This document shows positions 23,256-24,717 of a DNA stretch of 24,717 nt, piece by piece. A program made the translations under genes and the position numbers. How positions within the stretch are numbered: position 1 is the stretch's first letter; each line of letters begins with the position of its first letter. Location: contig JAHFUF010000006.1 of assembly GCA_023265235.1 (NCBI GenBank), positions 1 to 24,717 of the forward strand, read 5' to 3'. This DNA comes from Blastocatellia bacterium. Its GTDB lineage: Bacteria; Acidobacteriota; Blastocatellia; Chloracidobacteriales; JADJPF01. Below the pieces are notes generated by a model. That model was not told where the DNA came from, searched no databases, and saw only the letters and a list, made by a program, of their open reading frames with translations.

Positions 23256-24717
23256 ATGTTCAATTATTTACATTCTGCTTTTCAGCTTTACAAAAAATAT
23301 ATCCAAGTTTTAGCCATCTTGTTAGGTATCTTATTAGTTGCAGTCTTTAATAACATTGGGGCTGAGGCAACAGCTTTTCATAAAAACAATGCTCTAACAC
23401 AATTTTTATTAGGCTCACCTATTTCTCAACAACCTTTATCAGACAACAATAGGTTAGAACTTAATAAACCGATAAGCCGACAATTAAAAGGTAAGGAAAG
23501 CCATTCTTACCAAATTGACTTAATAGAAAAACAATATGTACAAGTACTAATTGAACAAAAAGGTGTCGATGTAGAAGTACAATTAATTGATCCTAAAGGC
23601 AAAACAATTGTGACAACCGATAACCCTTTTGGTGAAAGAGGTATAGAAGATTTAGAAGCAATTATTAACCTATCTGGTAGTTACCAAATTAAACTAGTAA
23701 ATTATAACAACCAAATAGGAGGCTATGAAATTCAACTAAAGCAGTTAAGAAATGCTTCTTTAAAAGATAAAACCCGAATGCCAGAAAGACTTTTGGCTGA
23801 GGAAATACTAACAACTGCCCACAATTTATTTAGGGAACAAAAATTCCCGCTCGCTCTAGAACACTATGAAAAAGCCTTGCTACATTGCCAAGCAGCAGAA
23901 AACAAAGCGCTTGAAGCAGATGCCCTAAATGATATAGGACTAATTTACAAACAATTAGAAGATAACTCAAAAGCCCTAGAGTATTATGAAAAGGTACTAA
24001 CTATAGCATCTAGTTTATCTGACCCTGTTGCAAAAGGAGTTCTTGAAGCTGGTAGTGAAAACAATATTGGTGAAATTTATTATGAGCAAGGCAACTATCA
24101 ACAAGCGTTTGATAAGTTTAAAAAAGCCTCTGATATAGGAAAAGCCGTGAAAGTAGATGCTCAAATAGCTAGACCACTCAGCAATCTAGCTAATTGTTAC
24201 ATGATTTTTGACGATTTTAAGCAAGCAATAGATTTGTATAACGAAGCACTTTTGATTCACGAAAAACAAGGAGAACTAGGTTCACAAATTGTTGTACTGG
24301 GCAACTTAGGCTCAGCAAATTACTACTTAAAAAATTTCCCAGAAGCAGAAAAGTTTTTTCAACAAGCCCTCATATTAAATAAAATTAGCGATATCAAAAA
24401 AGGATACACACTAAGAAACCTTGGTGTTTTGTATAGTAAGTATACCAAACAAGGAGAAAATTCAAAAGCATTGGAAACGCTTCAAAAATCTTTAGAAATA
24501 TTTCAAGCCTTTGGAAAAAACGCAGAACTAGGTTATACCTTAGTGTTGATTGGCCAGCTTTATAAAAAGAAAGATAACTCACAAGCATTAGAATACTTAA
24601 ACAAAGGTTTGTCTCTTTTACAATCTAGTGATGAAACAACAGCTTGGACAGCCTATGCCTTATATGAATTAGCTGATGTTAAATTTCAAATGGGCAACTT
24701 TAAAGAAGCTCAAAAAG
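23256..24717 (+). CDS. Exported TPR-repeat protein with PPC-like domain (partial; possibly TPR-CHAT)
   Basis: The frame stays open for 487 codons to the window end, so the C-terminus is missing. Residues about 12-35 are a signal peptide or anchor (KKYIQVLAILLGILLVAVF). Residues about 75-170 resemble a PPC-like beta domain (ISRQLKGKESHSYQIDLIEKQYVQVLIEQKGVDVEVQLIDPKG to YEIQLKQL). TPR repeats follow from about 185 (AHNLFREQKFPLALEHYEKAL, ALNDIGLIYKQLEDNSKALEYYEKVL, ENNIGEIYYEQGNYQQAFDKFKKA and at least four more). In Acidobacteriota this layout often ends in a CHAT peptidase domain, but that part is not visible. I chose the second ATG because AGGA lies eight bases before it; the ATG at 23250 is too close. 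Confidence 0.85.
   Translation, partial: MFNYLHSAFQLYKKYIQVLAILLGILLVAVFNNIGAEATAFHKNNALTQFLLGSPISQQPLSDNNRLELNKPISRQLKGKESHSYQIDLIEKQYVQVLIEQKGVDVEVQLIDPKGKTIVTTDNPFGERGIEDLEAIINLSGSYQIKLVNYNNQIGGYEIQLKQLRNASLKDKTRMPERLLAEEILTTAHNLFREQKFPLALEHYEKALLHCQAAENKALEADALNDIGLIYKQLEDNSKALEYYEKVLTIASSLSDPVAKGVLEAGSENNIGEIYYEQGNYQQAFDKFKKASDIGKAVKVDAQIARPLSNLANCYMIFDDFKQAIDLYNEALLIHEKQGELGSQIVVLGNLGSANYYLKNFPEAEKFFQQALILNKISDIKKGYTLRNLGVLYSKYTKQGENSKALETLQKSLEIFQAFGKNAELGYTLVLIGQLYKKKDNSQALEYLNKGLSLLQSSDETTAWTAYALYELADVKFQMGNFKEAQK

Noticed and set aside
24394..24588. 64-codon minus-strand frame in the TPR gene
   Set aside because: It is antisense to a continuous, repeat-rich plus-strand coding frame.

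Overview
The window is AT-rich bacterial chromosome (about 60% A+T by eye). Gene order and protein style suggest Acidobacteriota, perhaps a low-GC member of Blastocatellia. The cues are an hrcA-grpE-dnaK-dnaJ operon with a somewhat divergent DnaK, a PPC-like plus TPR envelope protein of the kind often fused to CHAT domains, and a FecR-domain protein beside a GAF-GGDEF gene. The phylum is an inference and is not proved by any marker here.

Layout. Positions 1-18329 form a long leftward (minus-strand) housekeeping block. Read in the direction of transcription it runs hrcA-grpE-dnaK-dnaJ (heat-shock operon), hslO (redox chaperone Hsp33), a FecR-domain membrane protein, a GAF-GGDEF gene split by one in-frame amber codon, mreB-mreC-mreD-mrdA-rodA (elongasome: cell shape and lateral wall synthesis), a fused two-part radical SAM/DUF2344 protein, and the start of an RNase E/G gene cut by the window edge. 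Positions 18330-18897 hold no gene but contain a possible degenerate CIRCE element, several inverted repeats and a strong plus-strand terminator, so a small plus-strand RNA is possible.

Positions 18898-21943 are an accessory cassette. On the minus strand a XRE repressor gene overlaps an ImmA/IrrE-type peptidase-like gene. Divergent from them, on the plus strand, is a gene for a SWIM zinc finger fused to a Rad52/DdrA-like annealing domain, followed by a small gene of unknown function. Six 16-bp palindromes (core GTTTCA-N4-TGAAAC) lie in this cassette and I saw no others in the window. Three flank the divergent promoters. Three more lie inside the SWIM-Rad52 coding sequence, exactly 36 bp apart. 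The arrangement resembles the Deinococcus DdrO/IrrE/DdrA damage response compressed into one locus. It is the best candidate here for an undescribed system.

The cassette ends in a 30-bp perfect palindrome that works as a plus-strand terminator and carries the 14-bp core of a chromosomal parS site. After it come rlmN (minus strand) and the first 487 codons of a secreted or membrane-anchored PPC-like/TPR protein (plus strand), which runs off the window.
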